A stretch of 64,000 nt of DNA, from the NCBI GenBank assembly GCA_964410105.1, contig CAYPFY010000001.1, positions 310,001 to 374,000 on the forward strand, given 5' to 3'. The notes under the pieces are model-generated. The model saw only the letters and a program-made list of their open reading frames with translations. It searched no databases and was not told where the DNA came from. This document shows, piece after piece, positions 16,999-23,980 of this stretch. The position numbers were made by a program, and so were the translations under genes. Every line of letters starts with the position of its first letter. The first letter of the stretch is position 1. Source of the stretch: CAYPFY01 sp964410105 (GTDB lineage: Bacteria > Bacteroidota > Ignavibacteria > UBA10030 > SZUA-254).

Positions 16999-17094
16999 CT
17001 AGCGATTTCTCTTCTTGTGACGATTCTTCCGAAGGCGTTTCTTCCTCTTGTGGGTCGCCATCTTTCTCCGCAGGCGTTTTTTTCCGCTCGGCAT
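16999..17094 (-). CDS. AURKAIP1/COX24 (mS38/bS22-like) small ribosomal protein
   Basis: A 31-residue, extremely basic protein: MPSGKKRLRRKMATHKRK followed by KRLRKNRHKKRNR. The pattern KMATHKRKKRLRKNRHK is the core of the AURKAIP1/COX24 domain, found in mitochondrial ribosomal protein mS38 and in tiny bacterial homologues such as mycobacterial bS22. It is therefore a likely small-subunit ribosomal component near the decoding region. A GGAG site 6 bases before the ATG supports expression. It lies 9 bases downstream of the zinc-ribbon TPR gene, in the same direction. It is easily missed because of its size. Confidence 0.85.
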   Translation of the reverse strand: MPSGKKRLRRKMATHKRKKRLRKNRHKKRNR

Positions 17095-17103
17095 TTTGAT
17101 CTC

Positions 17104-17925
17104 CTACAATGATGAACGATTTGATTTTTGGTGCTGGTCGAGGAATTGTTGGGCTCGTTTCGCTGTCTCTGAACCGGGGTCGATCGCAATACATTTCTTG
17201 AACCACTCGATCGCCTGCTCATTCTCTCCCGTATGGAAACTGATGATCCCGAGATTGAAGTGAGCGAGCTGGTGCTTTGGGGAATACCGGATCGCCGTGA
17301 TCATCTCATCCTGAGCGATACGGAGGTATTCCTCGCCCCGGGTCGAATCGGAGAATGACATATTGAAATATGAAATCGCCATGTCGACCCTGGCATCGGC
17401 GTTCGTGGAATCAATAGAAAGATACCGGTCGTAGGCGGCTACTGCAAGGGGGTAAGACTTCAGGTCGTAGTACAGGTTTGCCAATCGGAGGAGCGAGGCC
17501 GCGTCCTTCGGGTTTCGTTCGACGGCATTTCGCAAAACACTTATCTCCGCAGACGCGCCGGGCGCTCCGGCTGCGGGCTTGTCGTCATGCCTTCCCTTCA
17601 GGACGATGACGGTCACGATAAGGAGCAGCGCGGTGGCGGCCGTGAGTTTCCAGCTGTGGAGAAGCGGGAGAGAAGAACGGAGGGGAGTCGGCTGCGGCTG
17701 GCGGGAAATGCGCGGGGTGAGGCTCGCGCCGCAGCTCTGGCAGGATGAGGATCCCGGCGGATTGCTCTGTCCGCAGAGGCGGCACGTGCCCGCCGGTGCC
17801 GGCTCATCCCGGGATGCCGCCGCCGGCGACAATCCCCACTCCACCTTCGAGCCGCAGGAGCTGCAGAATCTATCGGACTGAAGAATCTCGGCGCCGCAGT
17901 CCCTGCATACGATCTTCGGAATCAT
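17104..17925 (-). CDS. Zinc-ribbon, membrane-anchored TPR protein
   Basis: 273-residue protein with two N-terminal zinc ribbons, CxxC pairs at residues 7/10 and 21/24 and again at 48/51 and 62/65. A proline-rich linker and one membrane helix at about 88-106 (TAATALLLIVTVIVL) follow. The C-terminal 140 residues carry three to four TPR units, for example AKSLLRLANLYYDLKSYPLAV-like (seen as ASLLRLANLYYDLKSY) and LAHFNLGIISFHTGENEQA. The layout suggests cytoplasmic ribbons and an extracytoplasmic TPR scaffold. It lies 5 bases after the HU gene and 9 bases before the mS38-like gene. Function unknown. Confidence 0.75.
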   Translation of the reverse strand: MIPKIVCRDCGAEILQSDRFCSSCGSKVEWGLSPAAASRDEPAPAGTCRLCGQSNPPGSSSCQSCGASLTPRISRQPQPTPLRSSLPLLHSWKLTAATALLLIVTVIVLKGRHDDKPAAGAPGASAEISVLRNAVERNPKDAASLLRLANLYYDLKSYPLAVAAYDRYLSIDSTNADARVDMAISYFNMSFSDSTRGEEYLRIAQDEMITAIRYSPKHQLAHFNLGIISFHTGENEQAIEWFKKCIAIDPGSETAKRAQQFLDQHQKSNRSSL

Positions 17926-17930
17926 TCGGG

Positions 17931-18257
17931 CTAAGCAGGCTGCATCTTTTTGAGATTCTCGTTCACAACCGCCCGGAGTTCCTTCGAAACCTTGAAGAAG
18001 GGGACAAAATGTTCGTCCACCTTCACCTGAGCGCCGGTGCGCGGATTGCGGGCTATCCGGCCCTTTCGTTTCTTCGTCTTGAAGCTCCCGAAACCCCGGA
18101 TCTCAATATTCTTTCCTTCCTTCAACGCCTCGATGACCGTCTGAATGAATCCATCAACCACTGCCTCCGTCTCCACCTTCGTGAGCCCGGTGCCGGAAGC
18201 GATGTGGTCGACTATATCTGCCTTGGTCAATGTACTTCTCCTTATGATGTTGGACAT
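17931..18257 (-). CDS. HU/IHF-family DNA-binding protein
   Basis: Histone-like architectural protein of 108 residues that bends DNA as a dimer. It carries the family blocks LTKADIVDHIASGTGLTKVE, IEIRGFGSFKTKKRKGR and ARNPRTGAQVKV, the last being the minor-groove-intercalating proline arm (NPRTG). The N-terminus is about eight residues longer than in E. coli HU and the C-terminus about ten residues longer. It follows sppA by about 40 bases and is probably co-transcribed with it and with the zinc-ribbon TPR gene. Confidence 0.93.
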   Translation of the reverse strand: MSNIIRRSTLTKADIVDHIASGTGLTKVETEAVVDGFIQTVIEALKEGKNIEIRGFGSFKTKKRKGRIARNPRTGAQVKVDEHFVPFFKVSKELRAVVNENLKKMQPA

Positions 18258-18296
18258 TGCCCGCCCGCGCCCGTCGCGCGGATCCGGAGCGTTTCG

Positions 18297-19220
18297 CTAA
18301 AAGCCCTGGGCCATCCTGTATTGCAGTATCGGCTGGCCAAAACTTTCTTTAAGCCCGAGAAAATCCGGGATTTTCGACTGGTCGAGAAAGAAATCGAGTA
18401 TCGACGTCTTCCGTTTCCTTTCCCTCACGATCGAGGGCTCGCCCCTGATGCCGGCCAGGGCCGCGGCAATATGAATCGCGTCCTCGAAGGTGCCGAGAGT
18501 GTCCACCAGGTGGAGATGCACGGCTTCCTCGCCAGTGAACACGCGGCCGTCGGCATAGGAGAGCACGCTGTCGTGATCGATCGACCGCTCCCTCTCCACG
18601 ACGTCGATGAACTGGCGGTGAACGTCGTCCATCAGCCCCTGAAAATACTTTCTGTCTTCACCGCTCATCGAACGGAAGGGGTTCCCGGCGTCCTTGAGCT
18701 TTCCGCTTTTTATGGTGTTCATCGTGACGCCGAATTTTCGCATGAGCGTATCAAACTGCATGAATTGTGAGATGACGCCTATACTTCCTGTGAGAGTCCC
18801 GGGGTTCGCCACAATCCTGCTTGCGCCGCAGGAGACGTAGTACCCGCCGCTTGCCGCCAGGGAGCCCATCGAGGCAACGATGGGCTTACCGCTCTTTCGG
18901 GTGCGCTTCGCTTCCTCATAGATTTCCTGGCTCGCCACAACACCGCCGCCCGGAGAGTCGACCCGGAAAACGATCGCCTTGATCGAGCGGTCTTCCCGGT
19001 ATTTCTTCAGCTGCCGGACCGTTTCCTCTGAATTAAGAATGACGCCGTCCAGCTCGACGACGGCCACCTTGTCACCTCTCCCGATAGTGACGTCCTCCCT
19101 GTCGGACATTCCGACGATGAAAGCAAACAGGATGAAGGAAATACCACCCCCCACGGCGAGGATTATTCCGGCCGCGATGAGGAAGTATTTTGTTGAATTC
19201 TTCACGATATTATCGCTCAA
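18297..19220 (-). CDS. sppA: Signal peptide peptidase SppA, short (36K) type
   Basis: Membrane serine protease that degrades leftover signal peptides. An N-terminal membrane helix (about 13-36) precedes a ClpP/crotonase-like domain. The catalytic serine is Ser124 in SLAASGGYYVS and the general-base lysine is Lys176 in KSGKLKDAG, with the conserved RVDSPGGGVVAS block before them. 307 residues matches the Bacillus-type short form rather than the 618-residue E. coli form. The start codon is a TTG with AAAGG just upstream; a GTG five codons in is the alternative. A perfect consensus promoter lies about 50 bases upstream. Confidence 0.92.
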   Translation of the reverse strand: MSDNIVKNSTKYFLIAAGIILAVGGGISFILFAFIVGMSDREDVTIGRGDKVAVVELDGVILNSEETVRQLKKYREDRSIKAIVFRVDSPGGGVVASQEIYEEAKRTRKSGKPIVASMGSLAASGGYYVSCGASRIVANPGTLTGSIGVISQFMQFDTLMRKFGVTMNTIKSGKLKDAGNPFRSMSGEDRKYFQGLMDDVHRQFIDVVERERSIDHDSVLSYADGRVFTGEEAVHLHLVDTLGTFEDAIHIAAALAGIRGEPSIVRERKRKTSILDFFLDQSKIPDFLGLKESFGQPILQYRMAQGF

Positions 19221-19270
19221 CTCGCCTTTGGGATGAAGTGAATCCGCATAACCTCTTGATTTTCCAGCCT

Positions 19271-19299
19271 ATTATACAAAACTGTGCCGCCAATGTCAA
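19271..19299 (-). promoter_or_regulatory. Consensus sigma-70 promoter of sppA-HU
   Basis: On the minus strand TTGACA, a 17-base spacer and TATAAT, a complete match to both hexamers. The predicted transcription start near 19264 leaves a leader of about 44 bases before the sppA TTG. Confidence 0.85.
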
Positions 19300-19330
19300 A
19301 CCGGCAGTTTCTTCGCTTTTGCGGAAAAGC

Positions 19331-19367
19331 AAAAAAAAGGTGAAGGATCGCGCGATCCTTCACCTTT
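19331..19367 (-). terminator. Strong rho-independent terminator after hsp20
   Basis: A 15-bp perfect stem (AAAGGTGAAGGATCG with its complement) and a 2-base loop lies 16 bases after the hsp20 stop. It is followed on the minus strand by a run of eight T residues. Confidence 0.9.
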
Positions 19368-19382
19368 GGGACGAAGCCCGGG

Positions 19383-19862
19383 TTATTTCACCCTGACTTC
19401 GATTTCCTTCGGTTTTGATTCCTCAGACTTCGGCAGGCTGAGAGTGAGAATGCCGTTGTCGTAGGAAGCCTCGATCTTCTCGCTCCTGACGGATGTCGGG
19501 AGGGTGAAGGAGCGTTGAAACGATCCGTAGCTGCGTTCCACGCGGCGGACGTTGTCCCCCTTCTTCTCCGACTCACGGGATTTCTCGCCGCGGATTGTCA
19601 GAACTCCGTTCTGAACGGTGATCTTGACATCCTCCTTCTTTACTCCGGGCAATTCCGCCTTGATCTGATAGTCATTGGCACCCTCGACGATATCGACCGC
19701 GGGCATGAAAGACCCCGAGCCGTTCTCGTCAGCGATTCCGCCCCGGAACCGATCGAACATGCGATCGATCTCGCGCTGCATCGTCACGAACTCTTCGGCC
19801 AGGCCAGATACCGGATGCCATGCGGTAAGATCGCGCACGGGGTTCCAGCGAATGAGTGTCAT
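19383..19862 (-). CDS. Hsp20 / alpha-crystallin small heat-shock protein
   Basis: ATP-independent cytoplasmic holdase of 159 residues. The alpha-crystallin domain spans about residues 45-145, with DIVEGANDYQIKAELPGVKKEDVKI near its start and SYGSFQRSFTLPTSV and GILTLSLPKS near its end. The C-terminal motif EIEVRVK follows. The start is the ATG at MTLIRWNPVRDL, preceded by AAAGGA at 8 bases; the longer upstream frame lacks support. Expression is probably sigma-54 dependent, since a -24/-12 element and upstream repeat sites precede it, and a strong terminator follows, so it is a single-gene stress operon. Confidence 0.93.
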   Translation of the reverse strand: MTLIRWNPVRDLTAWHPVSGLAEEFVTMQREIDRMFDRFRGGIADENGSGSFMPAVDIVEGANDYQIKAELPGVKKEDVKITVQNGVLTIRGEKSRESEKKGDNVRRVERSYGSFQRSFTLPTSVRSEKIEASYDNGILTLSLPKSEESKPKEIEVRVK

Positions 19863-19904
19863 AAGAATTTTCCTTTCTGTGGTTTGATGTGTTCCGTCCG
19901 GATT

Positions 19905-19924
19905 AAAAGCAAACCACATGCCAA
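19905..19924 (-). promoter_or_regulatory. Sigma-54 (RpoN) -24/-12 promoter of hsp20
   Basis: The minus strand reads TTGGCATGTGGTTTGCTTTT. GG and GC are exactly 10 bases apart and the flanks match the TTGGCAYG-N4-TTGCT consensus. A start site about 12 bases past the GC would give a leader of about 35 bases to the hsp20 ATG. No competing sigma-70 promoter is visible. Confidence 0.8.
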
Positions 19925-19973
19925 TCGCGACTGCCCCGGGAGGCTCATTCTCGAAGGAAAGGGTCGTTCAAAA

Positions 19974-20063
19974 TGTCAGTGCGGTGACAGAAACCGCGAG
20001 GCGGAATGTCAGGGAAGTGATGTAATTGCAGGTGAAAGCCGCCAATGTGACACGGGAGTGACA
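19974..20063. promoter_or_regulatory. Cluster of five TGACA/TGTCA sites, putative enhancer-binding-protein sites
   Basis: TGTCA at 19974 and 20007 and TGACA at 19985, 20048 and 20059. Two pairs are spaced by the same 11 bases; the pair at 19974/19985 is an inverted repeat (TGTCA-N6-TGACA). They lie about 50-140 bases upstream of the sigma-54 element, the usual place for NtrC-type activator sites. The activator gene is not in the window. Confidence 0.5.
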
Positions 20064-20079
20064 GGAGGCCTAGAAACGG

Positions 20080-21021
20080 TCAATCGTGCTGGCTTTCGAG
20101 GAATCTTTCCGCTTCTATGGCGGCCATGCAGCCGCTGCCGGCGGCGGTCACCGCCTGCCGGTAAAAAGAATCGGTCACGTCCCCTGCAGCGAAAACTCCG
20201 GGAATTGCCGTGGCCGTCCTCCCGGGCTTCGTGACAATATATCCCAACGGGTCCAGCCTCAGCTGGCCCTCGAAAATCGTGGTGTTGGGCTGGTGGCCGA
20301 TCCCGACAAAAAACCCGTCCGTCGGATACGTTATGATTTCTTTCGTCTTCGTATCCCTGATCTTCACCGCCGTGACGGCCCTCTTGCCTCCCTCGTTGGT
20401 GCCGAGAATGTCCACAACCTCCGAATTCCAAAGGAAAGAAAGCTTCGGATTCCTGAACGCCCTCTCCTGCATGATCTTGGAGGCGCGGAGCTTGTCGCGT
20501 CGATGAACCACGGTCACCCTCGAAGCAAACTTTGAGAGGAAGGTGGCTTCCTCGATAGCCGTATCCCCGCCTCCGACGACGACGACGCTGAGCCCCTTGA
20601 AAAAGAAGCCATCGCATGTGGCGCACGCAGACACCCCGAAGCCGGTGAACTCCCTCTCGGAAGGGAGCCCGAGCCATTTCGCCGACGCTCCCGTGGAAAT
20701 AATGACGGCGTCTGCGGTATACGCGGTGTCGTTGGAGCGGAGGCGGAAGGGCCGCGACGAGAAATCGACGCTTGAGACATCCTGAAAGATAGTCGTAGCG
20801 TTGAACCTCTGGGCCTGTTTGCGGAAGAGATCCATAAGCTGCGGGCCCAGGACTCCCTCCGGGAATCCGGGATAATTCTCCACGTCTGTCGTGATCGTCA
20901 GTTGACCGCCCGGCTGTATCCCCTCGAACACGAGCGGGTGGAGGTTTGCCCGGCCGGCATAGAGTGCGGCGGTGAGCCCGGCGGGGCCCGAACCGATGAT
21001 GATGATTCTATGGTGATTCAT
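20080..21021 (-). CDS. trxB: Thioredoxin-disulfide reductase
   Basis: Cytoplasmic FAD/NADPH enzyme of 313 residues that reduces thioredoxin. The FAD motif IIGSGPAGLTAALYAGRA opens the protein, the redox-active pair is Cys133/Cys136 in ACATCDGFF, the NADPH motif is VVVGGGDTAIEEA and the second FAD block is GVFAAGDVTD. The start overlaps the end of queG by 14 bases, so it is the distal gene of the metH-to-trxB string. The 58 bases after its stop hold part of the hsp20 upstream sites. Confidence 0.95.
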   Translation of the reverse strand: MNHHRIIIIGSGPAGLTAALYAGRANLHPLVFEGIQPGGQLTITTDVENYPGFPEGVLGPQLMDLFRKQAQRFNATTIFQDVSSVDFSSRPFRLRSNDTAYTADAVIISTGASAKWLGLPSEREFTGFGVSACATCDGFFFKGLSVVVVGGGDTAIEEATFLSKFASRVTVVHRRDKLRASKIMQERAFRNPKLSFLWNSEVVDILGTNEGGKRAVTAVKIRDTKTKEIITYPTDGFFVGIGHQPNTTIFEGQLRLDPLGYIVTKPGRTATAIPGVFAAGDVTDSFYRQAVTAAGSGCMAAIEAERFLESQHD

Positions 21022-21955
21022 GCTTCATATCAATCGTTGATAACGCTACCCTGGCATTCCGGGCGAGGCCCGAGCGTTTAGTTCTCCGAATGGGGCTTTT
21101 CCTGAATTTTTCTGCAAACTCCTCTTCGGACATCTGCGCGAGTTCTTCGAGGCGGGGGGAAAGGTTCCCCTCACGCGGAGAGAATTCCTTCACGTCCGTC
21201 GGTTCTGAAAACTTCTGATTCCATGGACAAACGTCCTGGCATATGTCGCATCCGTATATCCAGCCCCCGAACTTTTCCCCCAGCTCGGGCGCGATTTCGC
21301 CCCGGTGTTCGATCGTGAGATAGGAGATGCACAGGGTGGAGTCGAGCACATAGGGAGCCACGATCGCCCCGGTGGGACACGCCTCGATGCACAATGTACA
21401 GCTCCCGCAGTGATCCGTCGCCGGCCCGTCATATTCCAGTTCAACGTCGAGGATCAGCTCGCCGAGGAAGACCCACGAACCGTATTCCTGCGTGATGACA
21501 TTCGTATGTTTTCCCTCCCATCCCACCCCTGCTTTCTGAGCCCAGACCTTTTCCAGGACCGGGCCGGTATCCACGTATACCTTGCCGGAGGCCGCGGGCT
21601 CCTTCCGCTTGATCGACTCAAGCAACAACTTGAGGCGGGGAAGGAGTACGCCATGATAATCATCCCCCCATGCGTATCGGGATATCTTCGCGGATCCCGC
21701 GCCGTGGCGACCATCGACGTAGTAATTCATCGCCACCGAGACGACGGAACGGGCCCCGGGAACTATTTTTCCCGGATCCAGCCTTTTCTCCCCGTTTCCG
21801 GCCATCCAGTCCATCGTTCCATGGTAGCCGCGGGAGAGCCACTCGGCGAGCCGGGGCGCCTCTCGATCGAGCGCCTCGGCCCTGGCTATACCGATTTTGT
21901 CGAAGCCGAGAGTTCGTGCTTCCGTTCGAATGAAATCGCTCAGGTCCTTATTCAT
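21008..21955 (-). CDS. queG: Epoxyqueuosine reductase
   Basis: Cobalamin- and 4Fe-4S-dependent reductase that makes queuosine from epoxyqueuosine in tRNA. The 315-residue product has the N-terminal corrinoid-binding part with SVAMNYYVDGRHG, the segment YVDTGPVLEKVWAQKAGVGW and two ferredoxin-like cluster motifs, CGSCTLCIEACPTGA and CDICQDVCPWNQKF. The short form lacks the C-terminal HEAT repeat. I chose the ATG at MNKDLSDFIRTEA, which overlaps the Rieske gene end by 8 bases; the longer frame adds an unlikely seven residues. Its need for cobalamin ties it to metH upstream and to the B12 uptake locus at 31.5-35.6 kb. Confidence 0.93.
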   Translation of the reverse strand: MNKDLSDFIRTEARTLGFDKIGIARAEALDREAPRLAEWLSRGYHGTMDWMAGNGEKRLDPGKIVPGARSVVSVAMNYYVDGRHGAGSAKISRYAWGDDYHGVLLPRLKLLLESIKRKEPAASGKVYVDTGPVLEKVWAQKAGVGWEGKHTNVITQEYGSWVFLGELILDVELEYDGPATDHCGSCTLCIEACPTGAIVAPYVLDSTLCISYLTIEHRGEIAPELGEKFGGWIYGCDICQDVCPWNQKFSEPTDVKEFSPREGNLSPRLEELAQMSEEEFAEKFRKSPIRRTKRSGLARNARVALSTIDMKHESP

Positions 21956-22262
21956 CAGGCATTTCGATAAAAACATTTTCCCCCCTCACCGTGACCGGAT
22001 ATGAGGGGACCCTTCCTTCGCCCGCCACCGTCTTTCCCGTCCTTACATCATACGTCCAGCCGTGCATCGGACATTCGACTCTGCACGAGTCGAACTCCCC
22101 GGTATGCAGCACCGAAAAGTGCTGGTGGGCGCAGACATTCGAGATGGCGAAGAAGGAATCATCGCAGCGGAAAAGAGCAAGCTCGATCCCGTCGATCACG
22201 ACGAGAGTTCCCCGGTCCTTGCGCACCTCTCTCAGAGAGGCGGCACGTACGATCCGTGGCAT
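21948..22262 (-). CDS. Rieske 2Fe-2S ferredoxin-like protein
   Basis: Small soluble Rieske protein of 104 residues, similar to the ferredoxin components of nitrite reductases and ring dioxygenases. The cluster ligands are in CAHQHF and CPMHGWTYD (Cys-x-His ... Cys-x2-His), followed by GEGRVPSYPVTVRGENVFI. No oxygenase or reductase subunit is adjacent, so its partner is unknown; the neighbouring ferredoxin, QueG and TrxB suggest an electron-transfer role. Overlaps queG by 8 bases. Confidence 0.9.
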   Translation of the reverse strand: MPRIVRAASLREVRKDRGTLVVIDGIELALFRCDDSFFAISNVCAHQHFSVLHTGEFDSCRVECPMHGWTYDVRTGKTVAGEGRVPSYPVTVRGENVFIEMPDE

Positions 22263-22286
22263 TCGGGATAAATCCTTCTCGCCATC

Positions 22287-23132
22287 TTACTCCAAAAGAT
22301 AGGGATTTTCGAAGACAAATCCTTTGTCGGAACGCATCACGGTCCCGGCGACGGTGTGGGGGTCGTGCTCAAAGAAGATGATCCATTTATCCTCCGCCGC
22401 CTCGGCCAGGATCTTCTTCTTCTCCTCCAGAGTCTTCAACGGGCGGAGATCGTAGGCCATGATATAGGGAAGCGGGATATGCGAAGTCGTGGGGAAGAGA
22501 TCGCAGGCGTAGAGAAGCGTTTTTTTACCGTCCGAAATCCTGGGAAGCTGCTGTGCTGAAGTATGGCCGTCCATGACGAGGAGCGAGATGTCCGGGAAAA
22601 TCTCCCCTTCACCGTCGGTGAACTCAAGCAGTCCGTGCTCTCGGAGCGGAAGAAAATCCTCGCTCATGAAACTTCCCCGGTCCTTCTCCGTGGGATTCAT
22701 CGCCTGTTCCCAGTGCCTTTTCTGCACAAAATACCTGGCCCTGGGGAACGTCGGCTTCAGGACGCCGTCGTCACGGTACGTGGAACCCCCGGCGTGGTCG
22801 AAGTGAAGATGGGTGAGGAGAACGTCGGTGATGTCGTCCGGCTTCACTCCGAGCGCCTCGAGCGAGGTGCCGAGGTCGAACCGGGCCATATCGAGGCGGT
22901 ATATCGCGGCAAGTTTCTCGGAAAACTTTGAACCGTTGCCGTTGTCCACGAGGATTTTTCTCCCCTCTCCTATGATGAGGAGCCCGCGGGCCGCCAGCTC
23001 GATCCGATTTCGCTCGTCCGGAGGATTGGACTTTTCCCAGAGCGGGCGGGGGATTATGCCGAACATCGCGCCGCCGTCGAGAGCGAATCGTCCGGTTTCT
23101 ACCGGATAAATGTCGTATCGTCCGAATTTCAC
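22287..23132 (-). CDS. Metallo-beta-lactamase-fold hydrolase (lactonase-like)
   Basis: 281-residue MBL-fold enzyme with the dinuclear metal motif THLHFDHAGG (HxHxDH, about residues 108-117), a later DGHTSAQ and FFEHDPHTVA histidine site and an internal YACDLFPTTSH aspartate site. The layout matches the AHL-lactonase/quinolone-type subgroup that acts on lactones or esters, but the substrate is not predictable. The start is a GTG (VKFGRYDIYPVETG), with 69 bases to the ferredoxin gene upstream and 24 bases to the Rieske gene downstream. Confidence 0.85.
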   Translation of the reverse strand: MKFGRYDIYPVETGRFALDGGAMFGIIPRPLWEKSNPPDERNRIELAARGLLIIGEGRKILVDNGNGSKFSEKLAAIYRLDMARFDLGTSLEALGVKPDDITDVLLTHLHFDHAGGSTYRDDGVLKPTFPRARYFVQKRHWEQAMNPTEKDRGSFMSEDFLPLREHGLLEFTDGEGEIFPDISLLVMDGHTSAQQLPRISDGKKTLLYACDLFPTTSHIPLPYIMAYDLRPLKTLEEKKKILAEAAEDKWIIFFEHDPHTVAGTVMRSDKGFVFENPYLLE

Positions 23133-23201
23133 GTGTGAATCATGAAAACGGGCAGGCCCCCCGGTTCGGCGGCCGGCCCGTCGGCTCCGGAGGCAAAGGG
23201 A

Positions 23202-23546
23202 TCATGCGCTTTTGCGGAAGTGCGAGGTCGCATCGGAGAGTTCGGCAAACTCCTTCGTGGGATGGAGAGTCCGAGCGCGCGCGAACAGAACTTCTTCGCT
23301 CTCGACGTGGGCCGGGTCGGGAACACAGCAGTCCACGGGACAGACCGCCGCGCACTGTTCCTTGTCGAAGTGACCGACGCACTCGGTGCATTTTTCAGGC
23401 ACGATGTAATAAAAGTCATTCGAGAGGGCGGGGCTTGTCGCCCCGTTCAATTCCCACTGCACCCCGCCGACGTAGATCGCCGTATTCGGACACTCGGGCT
23501 CGCAGGCGCCGCAGTTGATGCATTCTTCCGTTATCATTGTCGACAT
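23202..23546 (-). CDS. 4Fe-4S dicluster ferredoxin
   Basis: 114-residue electron carrier with the motifs CINCGACEPECPNTAIY (first cluster) and CTECVGHFDKEQCAAVCPVDCC (second cluster, with the longer internal insertion of the YfhL/Allochromatium type). The sequence starts MSTMITEECINCGAC. I preferred the ATG 7 bases after AAAGGAG over the one two codons earlier, which is only 2 bases from it. It overlaps the end of the DUF309 gene by 13 bases. Confidence 0.92.
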   Translation of the reverse strand: MSTMITEECINCGACEPECPNTAIYVGGVQWELNGATSPALSNDFYYIVPEKCTECVGHFDKEQCAAVCPVDCCVPDPAHVESEEVLFARARTLHPTKEFAELSDATSHFRKSA

Positions 23547-23920
23547 GCACATTCTCCTTTGCTAAGTTGTATCACGGGAACATTCGACTCGTCCAATTCA
23601 GGATGATCGCCCTTCAGTCCCCGTTCGGCGCGTTCCAGCCAGGGTGCAATCGCCCGCTCAAATTCTTCAAGGTTGATGCCGTTGTGGGCGGGGCGGTAGG
23701 GTTCCAGCTTTCCGAGGCCCCGGGTGAACTGGCTTGCGGCCCCCTTGTAATTGCGGCCGAACAGGTGGTAAAAGCCGACAGAGATCTGGATGAGCCCTTG
23801 TAAGAAAAGCCGGTCTTTTCCGCGTGTCCCATGCCAGAGCTCTTCGAGGGTATCATGGCATTCAAAGAACGAACGGCGATTGAACTGTTCAATCCCTCGC
23901 CTGAACTCCTGAGAACACAT
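23534..23920 (-). CDS. DUF309 domain-containing protein
   Basis: 128-residue helical protein with the family signature FNRRSFFECHDTLEELW and the downstream LFLQGLIQISVGFYHLFGRNYKGA, typical of DUF309 (a TPR-like helical bundle of unknown function). The first in-frame start is a TTG; I chose the ATG two codons later. It lies 60 bases downstream of metH and overlaps the ferredoxin gene, so it belongs to the metH string. No functional inference beyond the redox/one-carbon context. Confidence 0.85.
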   Translation of the reverse strand: MCSQEFRRGIEQFNRRSFFECHDTLEELWHGTRGKDRLFLQGLIQISVGFYHLFGRNYKGAASQFTRGLGKLEPYRPAHNGINLEEFERAIAPWLERAERGLKGDHPELDESNVPVIQLSKGECACRQ

Positions 23921-23980
23921 TGTCAATGATAAGGAAAAAGGCGGTGAGTTTCAACCGTCCCCGCGCCGGGGAAACCAAAC

